From positions 3,100,001 to 3,164,000 of the forward strand of contig JACTVC010000004.1 in NCBI GenBank assembly GCA_018417955.1: a stretch of 64,000 bases of DNA, written 5' to 3'. Each line of letters starts with the position of its first letter. The first letter of the stretch is position 1. Below the pieces are notes generated by a model that made no database searches, was not told where the DNA came from, and was given only the letters and a program-made list of their open reading frames with translations. This document shows, one piece after another, positions 12,132 through 24,020 of the stretch. The position numbers and the translations under genes were made by a program. This DNA comes from Laccaria trichodermophora. Its lineage: Eukaryota > Basidiomycota > Agaricomycetes > Agaricales > Hydnangiaceae.

Positions 12132-13739
12132 ATGCGCAATCCAGCTCTCGCAAAAGTGGTAACAGACCTTATTGACCTTGTGGCGCATGATAATGCGGCT
12201 TTACAATTGTTTGCCGACGCAGGAACCGAACGCGGTCGATTGGCATTTGAAGCGCGCATTGCTGGCTTCATAACTAACAGCCAATATCGCAGCAGGAAGG
12301 TTAGCATACATTTTATTGTTCAATCCCACTTACACATTTTTGCCCTTTAGAAGGACCCTGTTCCCATCGATTGGATCTCGCACCTCAGTGACGCTTGCGC
12401 CGCGCGAGGGTCGACGGTTCCCGAATGCTTGAAACAGGCTAACGACAACCGCCAGAAACAGCAGTGCCAGCGGAAATATTCGAAAAAAAAATTTAGCCAA
12501 TCGCTTGGCTTCACCTCTCGTGCCCGCACCGCCGGTGCCACAAAGATGGCAGGCCTTCCACAAACTTTTTTGAAAAGGTTCTCGAACAAGAAAGCATATC
12601 CCCCCTTGAAACATTGGGTGTATGAGACCACCGCAATCGGAAGACGATGGAGAAAACATTTAAAGTGTGGGCGACAACCAGACAAACGCCGACCGCGCAT
12701 GCCCATGATGCAAGTAGACCCCAAACGGCTCGCGCATGATGTTTACACCAACGAGAGTGGAACCTTTCGTGACGATGACGACGGCCATCTTTTTTGCTTG
12801 GTAGTCAGAGAATTCTGTCCCAACGGCGATGTTCCTGCAGCCGTTCATAAAGTTATCCGCGAAACAGTTGCTGAGCGACGAAATATTCGTGTAAGTCGCT
12901 TTTCTTTTTTTTCTCCCTTGCTTCTCATTGATTTCTTCTTCATTTTTAGATGGAAGATCCAGGAAGCATTGTTCAAATGGGGTTTTCTGCGGGGTCTCGC
13001 AGTGCACCCCAGTTTGATTGGGTCCGAAATATCACTAATCGGAAACTTCCAAAGGGCGTCGTAGATGAAATGGATTACCGATCCAGTTCAATATTTGCTC
13101 TTTTCTGGAATCTTTGCCGCGATCTCTTGCCTAGCGAAATTATGGAGGATTTCGACAATTTTTTTGATCGATTTAATATGGTGAGGATGTCGTCTGAAAA
13201 GGGAGCAGCGAAAGAATTTATCGCCAAGCACACTACAAGAGGCGAATATATGGTTCAAATCGATGGTACTGAATTTGTATTCAGTGATGCCGAAATGGCG
13301 CCCCCGGCTGGGGTCTGTGCTCAGAATTATGCTCGGTAACCATTTTTTGGCTTTCTTAATTTGCTTGAACTAACAGCAAATTAGGTCAATGCACTTTGAG
13401 CACCAACCTCATAAATTCGCCATCGCCTGGACAGTCCATAGAGATCACCCTCCTGATGCCGGTGGTCATTTTTATATAGGATCATACAAATTACGCATCC
13501 AAGCTGCCCCCAACACTCTCGTCGTTTGGATTCCGTCTGACGTACATGGAACTAGCCTCCAAGACCTGGACCCCAAGAACCTCGACCCCAACTTCCTTCA
13601 AACAGGAATCGCTATCGTTACCCCGAATCGGCTACCCTCCGTCTGGAACAGGTTCTGTGAAAGCGAAATGAAATACCAAGATATGGTTAGTAACGTGATC
13701 AGGGATCTGGGTGATGGGCATGGGGAGGAGGACCTGTAA
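12132..13739 (+). CDS. Putative 2-oxoglutarate/Fe(II) dioxygenase-like protein
   Basis: Exons 12132-12299, 12351-12890, 12950-13335 and 13385-13739 (TAA) join in frame to 482 residues with normal GT-AG introns of 48-59 nt. The N-terminal half is basic (KRRPRMPMM region), possibly for nucleic-acid binding. The C-terminal half holds an H383-R-D385 pair, a Gly-rich turn (DAGGHFYIGSY) and H419 in DVHGTSL. That order, HxD then distal His, is the metal triad of the double-stranded beta-helix oxygenases, which include the fungal TET/JBP proteins expanded in Agaricomycetes. The D-to-H spacing (34) is short and no obvious 2-oxoglutarate-binding Arg follows at the usual distance, so activity is uncertain. 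It is one of the few fully intact genes here. Confidence 0.75.
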
Positions 13740-13875
13740 TCAATATCAAAACCAGAACTTCGTATAATTAATTTTCTTTCTTCCGCACAAGTGCGTTTGA
13801 GCTCGTCAAGTCTTTCTTCACTCGTCTTCGTTTGGCTAACGGTTGGTTTACACTTGCGATAACATTACAATAAAA

Positions 13876-14253
13876 TTAATCACATCGCCTAACGTATGCG
13901 TTGCAAAGCGGATTGTCACAATCGCCACCTAACACCCAAAAAAAAGGCTGGTTTTCTAGATCGCGGACTCTATCAATGTCAAACCTATCGCTATTCCACA
14001 CAATGTGACCGATTTCTTTGTTCCTGAACCAACTGCGCTCAAGTGATAAGCATGCCGCGCCGCATGGTTCATCCCAATCATAGGCCGAACACTTCAAATC
14101 GATTGGTTCCACCAAACACGTGTTGGGGGCATGGACCAATACAGTCCGCCTATTTTGAGTAAGATCAGGATAAACCGCATAAATATCACTGGAAGTGATG
14201 AATGTCATCTCAGCGGTGTGAGATGCACTGAATATTATTGGAAGTATGGACAT
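13876..14253 (-). CDS. Conserved-looking 125-residue protein, unknown function
   Basis: A single open frame from ATG 14253 (a second ATG at 14208) to a stop at 13876. The protein is rich in Asp, Cys and Trp with blocks such as VLVHAPNTCLVEPIDL, DWDEPCGAACLSLE, IVWNSDRFDIDRVRDLE and CDNPLCNAYVRR. These look like a folded domain, perhaps metal-binding through Cys, rather than random translation. It ends 137 bp from the 3' end of the oxygenase-like gene and is convergent with it. I believe similar short proteins occur in Agaricomycetes but cannot name a family. The second ATG may be the true start. Confidence 0.55.
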   Translation of the reverse strand: MSILPIIFSASHTAEMTFITSSDIYAVYPDLTQNRRTVLVHAPNTCLVEPIDLKCSAYDWDEPCGAACLSLERSWFRNKEIGHIVWNSDRFDIDRVRDLENQPFFWVLGGDCDNPLCNAYVRRCD

Positions 14254-14860
14254 GAAAGAAGTGCTGCTAGTAACTCGCAGGGGAGCATGCTTGAAAACGC
14301 ATTAGGCATAACAGCGAATAGATCAAAAGAAAAATTTACGCGGCTTTTCCTTCAGACATCCCCCAGGCCATTAACCTCCCTTTCCTCCGCCGACCCCATC
14401 GGAGAGCTTGTCGGGCCCTGGGGATGCCGCAGCGAAGGAAGAGGCTACGGAAGTCGCGCCTCCCGTCGCTTCAACGTGTGACCTTCGTCGGGTTCGTCTT
14501 GGATCTGTTGGTGCTGGAGAAAGTGAGGACGAGGTGAGGGAAAGGAGGAAATGCAGTCAAGCAACGTCGTTATCTGCAGAAGGCGGATCGTCAAAAAATG
14601 GGACGACAAGTAGGAGACAAAGGCTGACGTACGAAACGACTGAAGCGCACAGCGGGAATTTCGGAACATAACTAAGAGCTGCGGTGAAGTTGGCTGCGGC
14701 CGCTGGAGCTCGAGAGTTTTGAAACGCAAGAAAGTCTAATAGTGTTTGTTCCATTTCAGCTGAAAAGCAAGACTAACGCCCAAAAACTTACATGTCAAGA
14801 CGTGACCTTGCGCTACGAATGAAAAAGAGAACGGTTTTGAATGAAGCCCAAGATGAGGGT

Positions 14861-14906
14861 GTCCTAGTCCCTAGTCTGGCGCCTTAGACCGCTCGGCCAC
14901 CCTGCC
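14861..14906 (-). tRNA. tRNA-Leu-like 5' half
   Basis: From 14906 on the minus strand, GGCAGGG then TGGCCGAGCGGTCTAAGGCG is the acceptor plus D-arm of a class II (Leu-type) tRNA including the box A region. The anticodon arm CCAGACTAGGGA does not pair well with what follows, and I find no T-arm (GTTCRA) or matching 3' acceptor strand downstream. I read it as a truncated tRNA relic. Confidence 0.4.
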
Positions 14907-15065
14907 ATGTAGTCTTTGCGAAACCCTCTGCGTATCAATTTCAGGTAACTTACCGATTTCTTCCGACCACGTCTTTTCCTCCCAACCCCATTTATCCCCT
15001 CCTTTCCGGACCTATAATACCACGTTCCTTACCCATATACCCTCATTAACCCACCTACCCCCTCG

Positions 15066-17644
15066 ATGGGAAAAGATAAGTCTGATAGAGCCAAAAAGGG
15101 GGCTCAAACTCGGGCGCTCAATGCGCAGATTGAGCAAGAGGAGGCTCAGCGCCTGATAGAAGAGACGAAAGGTCAGCCCTGCATGACTTGTCATGAAATT
15201 GAGGATCACTCACCTGGCTCTTAGGTGGCCGCAGTGCGAAGAAGGATGCCCTAAGCAATGCTAGTATGTGGCATTGCGTCGCGTCTCAAGAAGCACTTAC
15301 CTCCAAACCTTGATGTAGTATGGAAGAGGAATGCAGATAAACGAGCTGTTTCTCCTTCAGCTGGGGAGAGAAAGGTCAGCAAAGATATCGGAAAGGTGCG
15401 TCGAAATACTGCTACCTTACAGGATAATTCTGAAACACCCAGCAGGTAAGAAGAGCTAGATGTCCCGCAGGCGAGGGCCACAAGGCTGATATTGTTCGCA
15501 GACGATGAGATGACACGTGCTGAAAAGCGGACGACTCCATCGACGAAGTTGATGGGCAAGAGTATGTACTTATCGCCGCACTATCTCCATGACCGACTTA
15601 CCTAATGATTTTACGACAGAACCTCGTGTCCCTTCTGCAGCCATCATCCAGAATGACGAATCCGACTCCCAAGAGGAAGAGAAGGCACCGGTGAGGGCCA
15701 TAATTCAGAAGGTACGATACGACTTAAAATGTATGCAGAAGGATTTTAGAGTTGGTGCGGTTCTAGGCTTCAAAGACAAAGAAACCCGTAGCGCCTTCCT
15801 CACCGTCCAATGGGTCTTCCTCCGATTCTTCGCAATCGCAGGATGATGATTTGCACAATGAAGACGAATCTGACCCAGATTGTCTGGACCAAGTTCCTGA
15901 CAAGAGGTTGAAGGAGATATCTGACCGAGAGGCGAGTCTATCAAGTTCGATCTTCGCTCACTTGTCGCTCACCCAATTTTATTTTGCAGCGGCCCCACTT
16001 TACTGAACATGAGGAGAAGGATCAAGATGTACCTGGTCTCTTCGACATTCCTGATGCGGATGTCGAGATGGCCTCGGAACACTCTCGTCCCTCATCACGC
16101 ATGGATCGCTCTCGCGCTTCCTCATGCTCAGAACACTTTCGTTCTTTCTCACGCTGTGTGACCCTTCCACCACTCACTGACTCTGATCATGGCTTCCGGT
16201 CATCAGCGCCGAACAGCGACGATTTGCACCTCTCTCCTCGAAGGTCATAAGATCGGCGAAACGTCCCGTTGCGCTTCATGATTCGGACAGTGACTCCGAT
16301 GCCTCAGCGGTTGTGCCCAAGTCACGAAAGAAGAACAAGAAGAGCAAGGCAAAGGTGAGTCTGGTTTGATGGGACTAGGTTCAGAATTAACTTTCTGCCA
16401 CATACCAGACCCGCCGCACTGAGGCTTTCGAATCTGAGGTATGGCTTCAGTACATCGTAAACGTGCGTGCTGACAACGTGATCCAGCAACCGAAGATTCA
16501 GCCAGAAACTGTTGGCCCCACCCAGCGAAAAGCCGCTAGATATGTCAAAAAGAGCCGTGCATTGGACGACGGTTCGAGTGATTGGCCGAGTCACGCCCAG
16601 ATTGTAACCCCCCTTGGAAAGAAGGAGATCCGTTTGCTTGAACAAAATGAAATCATGCGTTCTGTCATCCGCCATGCGATCGCTGCCCTAACCAAGGAGA
16701 TGGTCCTTCACAACGCGTGGCCGGAGGCCAATGAACGTATCAGCTATGGGAAGACTCTCCTCCTCAATGCCTGTTGGACCCTTGTCAATGAGTTTCCCGA
16801 GGTTGAAAACATCAAGCTACGAATCAAACGCGACGGTACCTTTACTCATAAGCTTTCGGATGTCGTAAGTCTCGCGTTTATTCATTAGTTATACTACTGT
16901 GTCTGTGCAGGTCGTCAGCCGACTCTCATCGCTCCGCCTTCCTGCTAAGTAGGAGGCTCTAAAGCGTATCCCATTCTACAAACTTGGTCTTGGGGAAGAG
17001 GCCGTCGTCCGCATTGACTCCCTTCTTAAGAAACACGCATATGTTTGTCCAGGAAAATGGGGAGGGGAAGATGGGAAAGTACGTGCTTTCTTTTCACCAA
17101 CTTTCCGGTCACTCATCTACTATCCAGACTTGGGAGCCTGATGTCAAGCAGGTTTTTTTGCATCCAGCTATCGTGGACACGCTCAAGGCCACTTATTTTG
17201 CCAAACCGTCGTCCCTTGGCTATGAATATCTGGACAAGTTCAATGCAGGGAAGCAAGAGCCCGAGCTTCCTTTCCCGCTTATAGCTCTGAGCGCAACTGG
17301 GGTTCGTAAACTATATTGCTGAACTCTTTTATTCGTCTCATTATTTAATTATGGAAGGTTTTCCGCGGGATATACGAGTACAAGACAGGCGCACAGGTAG
17401 AAACGAACTTCGACGGGAATACCTTTATCAGCACATACACCTCGCACATCCGTTCCTTGGAGAAGTTAAAAGACGAGAAGCCGGCAAGGTATCGCCACAT
17501 TATGTCGACACTTTACAGGCTGGCGGTGTACGTTGTTTCATAGTTCTAATTCTATCAATACTTATGTTCTCTCGTCTTAGTTCGCACCGTACCGATATTG
17601 GCACAGCTGGTCCTGGTGGCGTATTCGATCTCATTGAAGATTAG
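15066..17644 (+). pseudogene. DUF6532-domain protein with an in-frame TAG
   Basis: ATG at 15066 opens a charged, low-complexity N-terminal half (Lys/Arg- and Ser/Asp-rich, nuclear-like, several exons). It leads into a DUF6532 domain, a family expanded in Agaricomycetes and of unknown function. Domain landmarks are YGKTLLLNACWTLVNEFPE (16744-16800), VFLHPAIVDTLKATYF, ALSATGVFRGIYEY across an intron, and RYRHIMSTLYRLA near the end. The last intron uses GTACGT and gives VFDLIED and TAG at 17642-17644. A TAG at 16950-16952 interrupts RLPAK/EALKRIPFYK. Using TAG itself as an acceptor (AG at 16951-16952) for the intron starting at 16866 would bypass it but delete about 16 residues. One intron (15932-15989) has a GC donor. 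Two N-terminal junctions (about 15447-15510 and 16150-16235) do not keep phase, so further lesions are likely. Confidence 0.65.
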
Positions 17645-19211
17645 ATGTCCTATTCCGATTTCGTACCATCTCTTCAAGTAGAATATACACTCATTTCATC
17701 CTTATTAATTACATTCTTTCGCGTCACACCTTACTACTGCCAATAATAGTATCATTTCATATTAAAATTATGTGAAGTGTAGATGGAAATATAGGAAAAA
17801 TGAAGAAGGAATGGCTGGATGATCATCAGGAATCACTGGAAAAAGAAGAAGGAATGGATGGGTAATCATAAGAAATCACCAGTAATTGAGGGAAATTATG
17901 TGCTCATTTCCCAGGAACCGAATCAAAAATTGGAAATCCAGTAATCACTGTAATTAGAAGAAATTTCGAGAAAATAAGCGTAATTATGAGTACTTTCTTT
18001 CAATTTCCAATCCCCGATTTTCCTGATGCGACTGACCCTCTTTCATAAGCACGAGTTGACCTTTGCATTGTCTTCGTTTCAGAGGTGGAATGCTCAATTC
18101 TATTTGCGTGCTCAGTGGCACGGATACGAGCATAAAAATGCGGATTGGCGACTTGTGTCGAATTGCCGAAAGTGTATTTGTCGGGAGATGGCGCAAGCCT
18201 TGCTAGTGGCGGATTCTTGACGTCGCGTTCGAATATCGTCGCGTCGAGAGCGCGGAAGATCCGAGTCTGTACACAGCTTCGGATGGAATGTAAAAATCAT
18301 CAAATATAACGATATGGCATACATGGAAGTTGCATGGAAGAGGAAATCATCGACACGAATAACCTGAAGTAAGTGATATAGAAGTCCCGTTTGTACGGAG
18401 CAGTTGAACAGCGACACTGTTCATTCAGTGACTTCACACGCGATAGCGAAGTTCACCCAGCAATGACGGGGTCACTGGATTGTCAAAAATCAGTTCACTC
18501 TTCTGAAAAAGAGTTCCTGCTAGTCTGGTTCCTTAAAGCAAACTGCCCCCATTTTTGGCGCCCCAAAATGTGATTATGTTTGAATTATGTGCTTGTTATG
18601 TGCATAAATTCATGATCATGGTGGAGAAACAAAGATACCGATCAGACACAATGCCAAACAACGATTCTGCTCCTTTCAGTTTCACCATCAAGCACGTCCT
18701 CGATGAAGTCTCCGGAACACCGACGGTGCCGGTGAGAGGCTTCTACGACCTTGTTGCAATCAATGGCACTGATGACGCTACTGCCACCCAAAATCGGCGA
18801 TCAGGACGACAACGTTGACAAGCAAATCAAATTCGGGTATGTGGGCAGCGTATTGGTGGTTCCAGAGGTTGTAAACGTTGATTCGCTGGTATATTCTGTC
18901 TCGGTAGTTGCTTTCTACATCTTCGACGACGATGACAGCATCTCACATCATTTTATTCAATAAATAGGGCATGATGCGCATGGCGGGTCACGGGGCGTTA
19001 TACGACTGCGTAGTTGCGAAAACTTCATTCCGTGAGTCCCCTTGATGTACTTCTGAATGACTTTGATATTGATTACTGCGCGTTACAGCTAATTAATACC
19101 TGCGCGTTACAACTAATCAGTACCTCTTCGTCCCATATCTCGCATGGTGGGTGACACACCGCACTCATCATGTACGTCACCGATCTTATCATCACGCCGT
19201 TCCATCCACTC
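17645..19211. other. No gene; minor short tandem duplication
   Basis: 17700-18010 is AT-rich with loosely repeated GGAATCA-type words (for example near 17808 and 17850). A 25-bp block built on TGCGCGTTACA.CTAAT occurs twice in tandem at about 19078 and 19103, just before the mannosidase remnant. No coding sequence is recognised. Confidence 0.35.
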
Positions 19212-21457
19212 AACCAAAACAAATAGATTCGACGGATGGGGCGTAACGCTTCTCGACTCCCTTGATCAATGTACATAATAGGGTTGCACGACGATTTCGA
19301 AGATGCCCATGGATTTGTGGGAAGCCATGCCGTTTGTAGCTCCCTCCTACTTTCTCACTCTCTTTTCGCGTCTTCCTCACTCCTTCTCTCGTCATCATCT
19401 TCCCTTCCTTCATCTTGCTTCTTACACCTCCTTGACATCAACTCACTAACCCCCGACCTCCTACACCCACTTCTTTAAAACAGTCATCCGCTACGTCGGC
19501 GGCCTCCTCTCAACACACGCACTCTCCTCCTCCCCAATCCTCCGCTCAAAAGCTGACGACCTTAGAAGGCTGCTCTTCCCTGTGTTTGCATCATTCGGGT
19601 TGCCTTTGTTTGCTGCTAATACTGATACGTGAGTAGGTTTGTTTTATCTTTTCGTCTTTGTCGTCTGTTTTGTGTTGCCCAAATTCCACGCATATAGTGT
19701 CTGTGTACGTTCTCATCGCGGATAAGACTACATTTACTCGGCTCCTCCATTATTGTTCATCCACACTTGGGTTTTCCCCCTGTTTTTCATACCGAGTCAC
19801 CGCAACGTGGAGACGCGAGTTCCTTTTGGTCGTGCGTCGATTGATGCCTCCCCACCCTTCCATGTCCTTTGCCATTTTGCGGACGATTTTTACCCACGTT
19901 GGCGTTGGGGTGGGTCCTGGCAACATAACACTATCTCTCGTTGAGCTACATGGTCGACCTTCACGTTGGGTTCCACTAGGTCCTTCTGCTACTTTAAAGT
20001 CGTCGAACTTTGCATCTGGTTACGCAGTGCCACAATCTGACTCAAGACATCGGCCGAAAGCTGTCCATTCAGTCCATGCATTGTTCAGAGCAACTCACCC
20101 CCATCCTTGTCAATTTTTCCTTACTCAACGCTACGTCAGCGGCATTTTTCTCCACCTTCATTCTATTCAGTTTCTTTTCTTCAATCATATTGGGTTTCCT
20201 GGATTTTGCGCATAACCCTTTTATCATGTGCCTTACCCAATGTTAAATGGGAAGCTGTTCTCATGTCTTCGCTTGCTGGTTGCATGACGGGCGGATACCA
20301 AGTTGATTCCTGATCCGCACACATTTTTGACTTCTTCATCTTCGTCTTGGTGGATGGTGGCTTTTGGATTTGGATTTGGATTTCTGATTGAATTCGCTGG
20401 TTGCACCCGCAATGCGCCCGTTGACTTGAGTTGGTGGGTCATGTTTTTGCTTTTCCTTCGTTACGTTGGGCTACTACCCGAGGTCCATCCACGATGCGCG
20501 CTTCCGCCATTGACGCTTATTCCGCCTTCTGAGTGGGTCTCGACATGTTTTGGGAGTTTTCTATGGCTTTTCTTCTGATTGTGTCGCAATCTCCTCCCCG
20601 ATGGTTATATTTTCCCCGTTGTACCTTGGTTGTTCTGACTCGCTGTTACTTCGCAGGGGAGCCACAAAGTGGGGTGATCTTCGCATAACCACCCTCTTCG
20701 CCGAAGCGACGAGTTGCCAGTTAGATTACGAGTATCTTGCCAAATTGACGGTGACGGCGGGGTTTTACGAAAATGTGAGGTTTCCATTCTCATTTCCATA
20801 CCGGCAATTATGGATGCACGTATGCAGGTCAAGAGGATAATGGATGTATTTTATGTACTTAATGCGACGGATGGCTTGTCTGCCAATAGGTGGTTCGATA
20901 ATGGAACTCCACTGGGTGGTACGTTTCTCTCCTCCTTTCTAACTCTATCATGCTCACCCATCCCAGCCCATTCGACTGTTGGCGCGACCACAGATAGCGG
21001 GTATCTTTTGAGGCAATACCTTTTAATGGGGGACCAACGCGCCAAAACCCAATGTACATCTTCCTTTCTTCATAGTGCAAATCTTGGATGGCCACCCAGA
21101 TCTGAAATCGATGAAGGGGATCATCAACAACCTCCAGTTCGTCCCACCAAAACGATATTTGTTCTACATGACCGATATATATGTTGCATGGCAGTGGCTA
21201 CACATCGCACAAATTTGAGCATCTATCCTGTTTCCTCTCTGGGCTGTTCGTGCTTGGTGCGCAGTCTCATTCCGCCTCTGCCACTCATCCCACGTCGCCC
21301 AAGCGCCCGAGCTCCTTCATCCACCCATTCAAGGAGTGTCCACCCCCCTGATGCTCTCCCATCTCTCTCGCCCTCTCCCGTGTTTTTTTTCACCACAAAA
21401 GGTCGATTTTTAACAAACACCAAGGCACTTCCTCCGTTCTGGCTCTCAACCACCTAG
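19212..21457 (+). pseudogene. GH47 class I alpha-1,2-mannosidase remnant
   Basis: Successive exon blocks match the order of GH47, the (alpha/alpha)7-barrel mannosidases that trim Man9GlcNAc2: RFDGWGVTLLDSLD then MYIIGLHDDFEDA (19230-19310), VIRYVGGLLSTHALS (19483 on), FGLPLFAANTDT, TLFAEATSCQLDYEYLAKLT (20690 on), KRIMDVFYVLNATDGLSANR, then TDSGYLLRQYLLMGD and QILDGHPDLKSMKGIINNL. Frame breaks occur at about 19255 (one base missing before MYIIG), between 21040 and 21085, and near 21178. Most of the N-terminal domain and everything after the NLQFVPPKR region is missing or unreadable. One intron (19629-20656) spans 1,028 nt, about twenty times the local norm, while keeping perfect donor, acceptor and phase. 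A secretory-pathway role is known for the family; this copy is dead. Confidence 0.8.
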
Positions 21458-22292
21458 CGTGGTTCGTATACGACATCACGAGGAAGAGTCGGGGTCAATA
21501 AGCTGCAGCAGCTGAATACGCCTCGCATGCCGCTGCAAATTGTCTGAGCTTTGACATCTCTGTGCTCAGCACAATGTTGGGTTCCCCGATTTTCCTGATG
21601 AAAGACGCACACCTCTCCTCAAGCACGATCACCAACGATGACCAGCTCCCTGAATGGGATTGAGGCGTTATTTTTGCCCAGGTACAGAACCTCGCTCGTA
21701 CGGTGCAGACTCATCATTCGGCAAATATGCAGCTTACCCATACTATTGCAGCTCACGGAACTCTCAGCTAACATTCTTACGCCAACCATTCGTATCTCCT
21801 CACGAGGTGTGACATGAGGTCCTGAAATCTGCTATAGGAGTTTACCAAGCGAGCGAAGGAAAATTTTGCTGACATTCCAAATGTCGAGATCATCGTCTGA
21901 GACGAAGCCTGGGCCGTTGAAAAAAATATGGTAATGTTCATCTGGACTTTCCCTCTCCCTCCACTCAATTCCATCATTCTTACAGGATGTTTTTCTTTCC
22001 GTGACACAAGGAACCTCAGAGCCCGCAAAAATCCTCGAGATGTATGTCACCTCTTCCTTTCTCCTACGTCAAACTTACTTACTGTGTGTGTTAAATAAGG
22101 ACTCTATCTGATCTGGAGTGGGGGAACGATGTCGCCGTTTGGGTTGGCTGCCGCTTGATTTTGTTGGATGTGTTCTTGAATTGGTTGCTCGCATAGTACG
22201 ATTGTTGATAACAAGTGGATTCTAAAGGAGACTGATCTTTGTAAGATTGAACCTGATGTACTACTGTCTGACAGAAAAAGTCTGCTAAAAAA
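21458..22292. other. No clear gene
   Basis: A minus-strand open frame at 22050-21832 has a protein-like composition (SPDEHYHIFFNGPGFVSDDD) but no partner exons that I can join. It may be another gene remnant. Nothing else is recognised. Confidence 0.3.
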
Positions 22293-22660
22293 AATCTAAA
22301 CAAAAAGAGGGAAAGGTGCCTGCAAATCAGGACACCAGGGTGACACCGGCAGCGCTGTCATCAATGTCAGAAAATGAAATCTTCGATTTAATGTAGAACC
22401 ATACGGGAGAGTAACGGTCTCGCCATTGTCATCTTTGATGACCAAGAGTTGTGTTCCCTGAGATAAGGGGTTTGTTCAGATTGAAAAAAAAAATTGAGGC
22501 GACAAGTAAACTTACATCCGGCAAGCGTCTAGAGGATTGCACCGTAGCGTAGATAATCGGGCCAGTAGAACACCAGTAAAAAACTCGGGTGCCAGTCTGT
22601 GTGGAGTGAGTACAGGGATAAAAAAGCACGGTAAAAACTGCTAACAGGGAATGCGTTCAT
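22293..22660 (-). CDS. Small conserved-type protein, 86 residues, three exons
   Basis: ATG at 22660; exons 22660-22646 (five codons), 22596-22516 and 22457-22293 (TAG). Both introns have consensus ends and keep phase 0. The protein starts MNAFPTGTRVFYW and contains PIIYATVQSSRRLPDGTQ and VIKDDNGETVTLPYGS. I associate this pattern of a strand, a linker DGT and a second strand ending in VTLP with short basidiomycete proteins of unknown function that probably form a small beta-barrel. The last 30 residues (after GSTLNRR) do not look conserved, so the 3' end could be a read-through into former intron or UTR. No signal peptide or membrane segment. Confidence 0.6.
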
Positions 22661-23774
22661 GGCCAGGATAGTAGTAGTCGGGGTAGTGACCTGAAGAGAG
22701 CTTGATGAATACTGTTACTTATATGCAAACGAAAGTCGACCCGGGATCGTAAGACAAGCAAAATCACAGAACATTCGGTGATAGGGCTCCCAGATGAGAA
22801 AGACATTTGCGTTCGAAAAGGCAAGCACACGACGGCGAAGTGATGGAAACAAGCTGGCGGAAACTCAGGGAGATTAATCAAAGACTCGGAAGGCATCACC
22901 GACGGTGGCACATTGAAGCCGAAGGAATTTTGGATCACTTCATAATATCTCCAAGTTGACGGGAAATGAAGATCAGAGGAGATTTGAGGACAAGAAAGGA
23001 GGCATACTCCCGGAAATCGATCTCTGCGGAATGAGAAATCCCTAATGAGGAATCAATTCGGGAGATCAATCAATCAAGAGGAATGAGTGGCGGTCAAGTG
23101 TAGGAGATAACTTTCACCGCCATGTGCGCCTCAGACGCATGCAGGATGAGCATGTATTTCATGTCGAGGTGACATGGTTCAGGGACCAGAAGAGAGACCC
23201 CGATCGAAGAACGCAGTGCCCTCGATGTAATTTCCGATAAGCGTAAAAGGGTGGTGGGTTTGTGACGCTGCAGGGTGTGCGCAACACGTTGGTAAAAGGA
23301 AGATTCCAGCGTGGCTTTCAGATTAGATTCGGGCATGCCATTGCGAAACATATGTCCGAGTCATACACTGATATGCCTGTCAGTGCTTATTATTCACCAC
23401 AGTCACGATGCTGCCCAGCTTTAGCGGAAGCTCCGTCATTTTAGTGACTGGTTCCTATGATACGCTTCCGGGAGGCCTGGAGTCGCATCTGATCGTGAAC
23501 CATTGAGGGCACAAGCCAAGCAGGCATGAGGTTTACTTTGTCGTGAAGTGATTTGCCGCTTTCTCACATCAGCAAGGGAATCACCTCGCAATATCATCAG
23601 AGTGAGCTTACCTGCACGAGAATCAATCAAACATCAAAGTTGCAGTAAGTAGTACTAAACGGCTACGTTGCTCCATGTCACGGACCACGGTATATGAGAT
23701 AGGAAGTTTGTAGGAAGTCCGTCTTCTGATCCAGTGCGTACTTGTTTCTAGGCTCTAAGGTATATGCTTAAGGG
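22661..23774. other. No clear gene
   Basis: Possible eroded coding blocks on the minus strand (23351-23094 and 23630-23436) lack motifs and do not join by consistent splicing. 23640-23770 is probably ancestral intron upstream of the LST8 exon. Confidence 0.3.
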
Positions 23775-23896
23775 AATCAGTTGGCCTTCTTTGACGGTCA
23801 CGGCATGAATATCACCTCCGTCGCCTTCCACAGTGAAGGCAAATGGCTGGTCCCGGGAAGCGATTTGGAAGCGATGATCAAAATCTGGGAACTTCG
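23775..23896 (+). pseudogene. LST8: Single exon of the TORC component LST8
   Basis: One exon between AG-like and GT (23897) borders encodes NQLAFFDGHGMNITSVAFHS then EGKWLVPGSDLEAMIKIWELR, one WD40 repeat. The wording matches LST8/GbetaL, the seven-blade propeller subunit shared by TOR complexes 1 and 2 (family form: GHTGNVTSVAFH..GKWLVTGSEDGTIKIWDLR). No other blade is found nearby, so this is a stranded exon. Changes such as TGSEDGT to PGSDLEA are in the usually conserved WD turn, consistent with relaxed constraint. A different WD40 protein cannot be excluded from one repeat. Confidence 0.6.
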
Positions 23897-24020
23897 GTGC
23901 GTGGTTATTTCTTTCCAGAAACGAAACGAACCTTGCGTTTATGTAAAGATGGATGAAGAGCACCCCACGAGCTTGGAGTGGCGCCATTGCGTACATGCGT
24001 ACCCAACTTGAAAAGCCTTG

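Noticed and set aside
14557..14754. 65-codon minus-strand frame with a hydrophobic centre (MEQTLLDFLAFQNSRAP start)
   Set aside because: The start looks gene-like, but no continuing exon or family could be recognised and the overlapping plus frame is equally open.
17700..18010. AT-rich stretch considered as an origin or centromere-type repeat
   Set aside because: Only loose word repetition over 300 bp; no defined unit or palindrome.
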